In this document: positions 5,445 to 8,599 of the stretch, one piece after another | How the letters are laid out: each line of letters starts with the position of its first letter | Position numbering within the stretch: the first letter of the stretch is position 1 | Assembly (NCBI GenBank): GCA_002474345.1 | Contig: DKQD01000112.1 | Location: forward strand, 21,845 to 30,443 | DNA from: Bacteriovoracaceae bacterium UBA7317 | GTDB lineage: Bacteria > Bdellovibrionota > Bacteriovoracia > Bacteriovoracales > Bacteriovoracaceae | Direction of reading: 5' to 3' | DNA length: 8,599 bases | The notes under the pieces: generated by a model | The model's database searches: none | Told to the model about the DNA's origin: nothing | What the model saw: the letters and a program-made list of their open reading frames with translations, nothing else | Translations under genes and position numbers: made by a program

Positions 5445-5472
5445 TTGGCTTTAATTATGCCCTAAATATAAT
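5445..5472 (+). promoter_or_regulatory. sigma-70-like promoter of the Wzy-like operon
   Basis: TTGGCT (5445-5450) and a perfect TATAAT (5467-5472) are separated by 16 nt. Transcription would begin near 5479, leaving a leader of about 50 nt. The leader contains a small TTTCAC/GTGAAA hairpin (5487-5492 with 5498-5503) ahead of the ribosome binding site. Confidence 0.6.
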
Positions 5473-5530
5473 AAAGGAAGACGATTTTTCACTCTATGTG
5501 AAAGGTTCAGGCGCTTATTGAGGAGGGGAA

Positions 5531-7921
5531 GTGGTCAGGCTAATAAATTGGGGATTGATATCCGGGTTAGGCTTTTTGGTAACATCACTTGCCAGCTCCT
5601 ACGTTTTTCGTAACCAAAACCTTTTTAAACTCTTTGTTTTTCTTTTTATAATTCTTCTCTTTTTTACTTTCTCTCTTTTTGAAAAGAAAATAACCAATAC
5701 TGAACTCCTTAAAAATGGAAAACCTGCTCCAAGGAAACTATCACCTTTAATTGTTTTAACAATATCTTTGTTGCCGCTAGTTGGTACATTTGGAGGATGG
5801 CTTCTAAACCAGGACTATTTTAGTTTTTTTTCTTGGATTGAGTTGTGTTCGATTCTTGCATCTGCCCTTTGGTGTTATTTCCTATATAAAAAACTAAAAC
5901 GAAGTGAGGATTGGCTCACTTTATTTAAGTGGGTGGGGATAACGGTCATTTTTACATCAGTTTGGTCTATTTTAGAAAGGTTTGGTCTCCAGCCAAATAA
6001 CTTTTTATCCCTAGGCATTGACAGAGTTCACTCAACTTTTGGAAACTCGAATTTTTTTGCAGGTTTTCTAGTCCTTATTCTTCCCTTTTTTTGTAATCTC
6101 CTTTTTGCCTCGCAACTTTCAAAAGACAAAGAGCAGACTCTCTTTTCTCGAAAGTTTCTCCTATGCGTAGTCACTTTGGGCAGCGCTGGAATATTTTTTA
6201 CCGGGTCACGAGCAGGACTGGTTGCTTATGGAGTCTCCCTGTTTTCTAGTATTCTTTACTGGTTATGGCGAGAGAGAGAAGTGTCTTTAAAGAAGATCGC
6301 ATTGATTTGCTTTAGCATTTGTTTTCTTATCTTAAGTTTTTATTTTGTCAAAGGAAGTGATTTGAGTAGTCAATCCCGCTTTTTGGAGTTAACTACTTCA
6401 AAAGGGTGGGGTCCTCGTCTTAATGTGTATAAGGCCACTCTTAATTCTATTGAAAAGTCCCCTTTCTTAGGTCATGGACCTGGTACAAGTTATCAGCTCT
6501 TTTTTGAGCATCGGCGACCTGACTGGAGGACTTACTCAAAGTCAGGAAAACATGTTTCTCATGCTCATTCTGAGGTTTTAGAGACTCTTCAGGAAGGAGG
6601 TCTGCTGGGGCTAACTATTAAACTAGGTTTTTGGATTTTGATTTTCTCAATTCTTTTAAACTCAATGAGAAATGAAAAAAACAAAAAAGAGCAGGTAATA
6701 GGAGCTGCTCTCCTCTTTGCTTTTTTGGGGTATTTTATTCACGCCAGTTTTTCTATGGCGCCAAGAATGTTGGCAGTCCGCTTACCCTTATTCACAATGT
6801 TGGCCTTTGTTTTTTCCTTCTATCAAGGTTGCAGTCAGAAAGCTGAAAAAAAAGATTGGTCCTTGGCTTTTGCATTACCAATTTTTATTCTCTCTTTATA
6901 TTGCGGCCTTAAATTCTTTCCCCCTCTTCATAAAGAGGTTCAGCTAGTGAAAACTGCCAAGAAAGGGGACGATCTCCTTGCTATTGAAAAGGAAGTAGAA
7001 AAAATTAAGAGTCCATATCTTCTTCATACGCTCTCTAACTTTCAAGTCTCATGGCAGCGCTGGGATGGACTAACAAAAACCACTGCTCAGCTTGAAAAGT
7101 CGATTAAAAGTTGGATCCACCTTGATTTTTTGAAAAGCCTTACAGCTTATCAAAGAGGTGATTTTAATCAGGCCAAGGAAAGAGGGCTCTACTATCAAAG
7201 GGAAAAAAGTAATTTTGATGTTCTTGCTCAGAGGATTCTTTTTGTTCTTTCATACAAAACGAAAGATTTCAATTTGTTTATTGATCAGCTGCAATTAATG
7301 CTGAGAAGAATGATACTCTTTAATAGTCGTATTCCCAAAGATAAGTTAAATGAAGTTTATTTTGAAGAGGTCGATCAACCTTTACTTTTTGTTTTAGATG
7401 AACCATTTGAAAAGCGAATAAGGGTGAGATGGAATAGGTCGACTTGGATGAAACTTTTTAACCAAGGTAGCTGGAGTTCAGATCATGAAAAAGAAGTTAT
7501 GCGAAGGGTTATCGGCAGTTTAAAAAATCAAAAATTTTTCAAGCTTTCTATTAATAAAGAAAACGTAAAAAGAAGTGAATTGCCAAAAATACAGGGCTCT
7601 ATTGGTAATTATTTTAAAATATACTCAAGTAAGAGAGCAATGCTTAAAAAGTTGGAAAATGATAAAAAGGTAAAGCTACAGTTGGTGGGTAGTGAAAAGG
7701 ATATGTTTGCTCCCTACTATAAATTTCAAAAGAATAGGATCGTAAGGAGATTTAGTAATAAAAGAGAAAAAGTTGAAGAGAATTATAATAAAAAAATATC
7801 TCCCATCATTTCCTATTTAAAAGAAAAGGTGGAATGGGATTCTTTTCAGAAAAGAATAGTATTTCAAAGAGATCTTGTGGACGAACTCTACAGATGTTTG
7901 TTTCAATATAGAAAAACCTAA
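5531..7921 (+). CDS. O-antigen ligase/polymerase-like (Wzy_C) membrane protein with large soluble C-terminus
   Basis: 796-aa inner-membrane protein of the O-antigen ligase/polymerase superfamily (Wzy/WaaL type), which transfers or polymerises undecaprenyl-linked glycans on the periplasmic side. About twelve or thirteen hydrophobic segments fill residues 5-465. Family marks are HSTFGNSNFFAG (167-178), FTGSRAGLVAYG (223-233), and, in the long loop after the ninth segment, WGPRLNVYKATL (293-304, Arg296), GHGPG (314-318) and HAHSEVLETLQEGGLLG (344-360). The loop residues are typical of the catalytic periplasmic loop. After the last membrane segment come about 330 soluble residues. The first part (about 490-620) is helical and vaguely TPR-like; the rest is basic and unrecognised. 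The GTG start follows AGGAGGGG at 5521-5528. The sequence does not decide between ligase, polymerase and PglL-type glycosyltransferase. The gene is divergent from flagellin 2 and followed after 29 nt by a small exported gene. Confidence 0.85.
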   Translation: MVRLINWGLISGLGFLVTSLASSYVFRNQNLFKLFVFLFIILLFFTFSLFEKKITNTELLKNGKPAPRKLSPLIVLTISLLPLVGTFGGWLLNQDYFSFFSWIELCSILASALWCYFLYKKLKRSEDWLTLFKWVGITVIFTSVWSILERFGLQPNNFLSLGIDRVHSTFGNSNFFAGFLVLILPFFCNLLFASQLSKDKEQTLFSRKFLLCVVTLGSAGIFFTGSRAGLVAYGVSLFSSILYWLWREREVSLKKIALICFSICFLILSFYFVKGSDLSSQSRFLELTTSKGWGPRLNVYKATLNSIEKSPFLGHGPGTSYQLFFEHRRPDWRTYSKSGKHVSHAHSEVLETLQEGGLLGLTIKLGFWILIFSILLNSMRNEKNKKEQVIGAALLFAFLGYFIHASFSMAPRMLAVRLPLFTMLAFVFSFYQGCSQKAEKKDWSLAFALPIFILSLYCGLKFFPPLHKEVQLVKTAKKGDDLLAIEKEVEKIKSPYLLHTLSNFQVSWQRWDGLTKTTAQLEKSIKSWIHLDFLKSLTAYQRGDFNQAKERGLYYQREKSNFDVLAQRILFVLSYKTKDFNLFIDQLQLMLRRMILFNSRIPKDKLNEVYFEEVDQPLLFVLDEPFEKRIRVRWNRSTWMKLFNQGSWSSDHEKEVMRRVIGSLKNQKFFKLSINKENVKRSELPKIQGSIGNYFKIYSSKRAMLKKLENDKKVKLQLVGSEKDMFAPYYKFQKNRIVRRFSNKREKVEENYNKKISPIISYLKEKVEWDSFQKRIVFQRDLVDELYRCLFQYRKT

Positions 7922-7950
7922 TTAAACCACTTAATATCAAGGAGGATAAA

Positions 7951-8271
7951 GTGAAAAAGTTAGTTTTTCTTGCTTTTCTTAGTATTTCAGGATCGGTCTT
8001 TGGTGAAGAGGCGAAGACTGTAAAAATCAACAGTTTTAGCCGTATAAGTGATAATCAAAAAAATATGACTGCCGAAATTTGTGGTCAGGCCATCGGTCAA
8101 AAAAAGAGGGTTATTATAGATATTATCTCAGACCCAAAGTCTAAAAGACCCACACCTTTTACTACAATTTCTCAGCCGGATGGGTCTTTTTGTCATTTAA
8201 TAACGACTTATATGGGTCAGGCCATCGCTAAAGTTGGGGAAGGCCCAAAAACTGAAGCGAATATTTATTAA
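7951..8271 (+). CDS. small exported protein co-transcribed with the Wzy-like gene
   Basis: 106-aa protein with a clear signal peptide (MKKLVFLAFLSISGSVFG, cleavage near residue 18). The mature part of about 88 residues looks beta-rich and contains two cysteines (Cys44 and Cys81) that could form a disulfide in the periplasm. The pattern GQAIGQKKRVIIDII ... QPDGSFCHLIT ... GQAIAKV recalls small transthyretin/carboxypeptidase-regulatory-like beta sandwiches, but I cannot assign it. The GTG start is supported by AAGGAGGA at 7939-7946. The gene follows the Wzy-like gene by 29 nt without a terminator, so it is probably in that operon and may assist glycan assembly at the periplasmic face; this is inference from position. 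Its TAA overlaps the stop of the opposite-strand gene in the shared TTAA at 8268-8271. Confidence 0.8.
   Translation: MKKLVFLAFLSISGSVFGEEAKTVKINSFSRISDNQKNMTAEICGQAIGQKKRVIIDIISDPKSKRPTPFTTISQPDGSFCHLITTYMGQAIAKVGEGPKTEANIY
8083..8227 (+). repeat. 13-base direct repeat within the small exported gene
   Basis: GGTCAGGCCATCG occurs at 8083-8095 and again at 8215-8227, in the same reading frame, each encoding Gly-Gln-Ala-Ile. It may mark two related strands of the protein fold or be coincidental. Confidence 0.7.
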
Positions 8272-8599
8272 CTAAGAAGCCGCTCAAGCTCTTGGCCTGT
8301 TGGCATAGTTTGGCAATCGACTATTTTTTCTACCTGGCCTTCTAGGAGTTGATGATCAATTTTAGGCTGAGCGGCCATTTCACTCTCACCTCTTATTTCT
8401 TGTAGTTTTTCCATTTGGTTGGCGAGAGTTAAGCACTTTGCTCTTTCATCATTAAACTTTTCTTTTGTCTTTTCAAAAAGGTTAATAATTTCTCTAATGC
8501 TTTCTTTTTCGTCTAGTGAGGAGGGCGATTTCCCTACCGCTTTTATTTCTAAAAGAAACTGCCTTATGAGAGGAATCTTTTCACCTCTTTTTTCATTGA
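8268..8599 (-). CDS. 3' end of an unidentified helical protein gene (partial)
   Basis: A minus-strand frame is open from the window edge to the TAA formed by 8270-8268, giving 109 visible C-terminal residues; the start lies beyond the window. The protein is charged and helical (IREIINLFEKTKEKFNDERA, ANQMEKLQEIRGESEMAAQ) and ends in TGQELERLLS, with two cysteines and no membrane segment. It could be a small coiled-coil protein or the tail of a longer one; I do not recognise it. Its frame and codon use look like a real gene: it is open throughout, while the other two minus-strand frames meet stops at once or within about ten codons of the edge. It converges on the exported-protein gene with a 4-base stop-codon overlap and no terminator. 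Confidence 0.65.
   Translation of the reverse strand, partial: NEKRGEKIPLIRQFLLEIKAVGKSPSSLDEKESIREIINLFEKTKEKFNDERAKCLTLANQMEKLQEIRGESEMAAQPKIDHQLLEGQVEKIVDCQTMPTGQELERLLS

Noticed and set aside
5531..7921. Wzy-like protein as a flagellin glycosylation enzyme because of its position
   Set aside because: Enzymes of this superfamily act on the periplasmic face, while flagellin is exported from the cytoplasm through the flagellar channel and would not meet it; adjacency alone is not evidence.
7806..8030. 74-codon minus-strand frame across the Wzy/exported-gene junction
   Set aside because: It is antisense to two well supported genes with their own start signals; there is no independent evidence for it.
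1..8599. CRISPR array, tRNA, rRNA, insertion sequence or attachment site
   Set aside because: No spaced direct repeats, cloverleaf or rRNA-like sequence, transposase frame or terminal inverted repeats were seen.

Overview
The window is AT-rich and carries tightly packed genes from a motile, Gram-negative bacterium. Two flagellins, a FliS chaperone, a CpaF/TadA-type pilus ATPase and a Wzy/WaaL-like envelope polysaccharide enzyme lie together. The flagellins (MGLRI(A/N)TN start, short D0/D1-type chains, several copies) and the orphan CpaF would fit the Bdellovibrionota (Bacteriovorax/Halobacteriovorax-like predators). That placement is inference from gene style only; no rRNA or other marker gene is present.

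Layout. 1-1365 (+): the 3' end of an unidentified gene, then after 3 bases a CpaF-type ATPase, the last gene of its operon. 1371-5213 (-): a motility block, read right to left as flagellin 2 (337 aa), an orphan coiled-coil protein, flagellin 1 (280 aa), fliS and a small exported orphan. 5531-8271 (+): a divergent two-gene operon of a 796-aa O-antigen ligase/polymerase-like membrane protein and a small exported protein. 8268-8599 (-): the 3' end of another unidentified gene, whose stop codon overlaps that of the gene before it.

Control. Both flagellin genes have a sigma-28-type promoter. The two promoters match at 24 of 29 positions, including an unusual GGAAA/T-tract/CCCC spacer. Each is followed by a leader of about 120-130 nt with small hairpins, and each gene ends in a clear intrinsic terminator. 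fliS has a weaker sigma-28-like element of its own. The Wzy operon has a good sigma-70-like promoter (TTGGCT-N16-TATAAT). The cpaF/orphan and exported-protein/orphan gene pairs converge with almost no space between them.

How the genes fit together. FliS should hold both flagellins before export and filament assembly. The coiled-coil protein and the exported protein downstream of fliS are unassigned but sit inside the flagellar block, and are the best candidates for undescribed accessory motility factors. The CpaF ATPase and the Wzy-like enzyme belong to separate surface systems (type IVb/Tad pili and glycan assembly). No self-contained new defence or mobile system was seen; the novelty is in the flagellar accessory genes, the helical insert of flagellin 2 and the shared promoter architecture.
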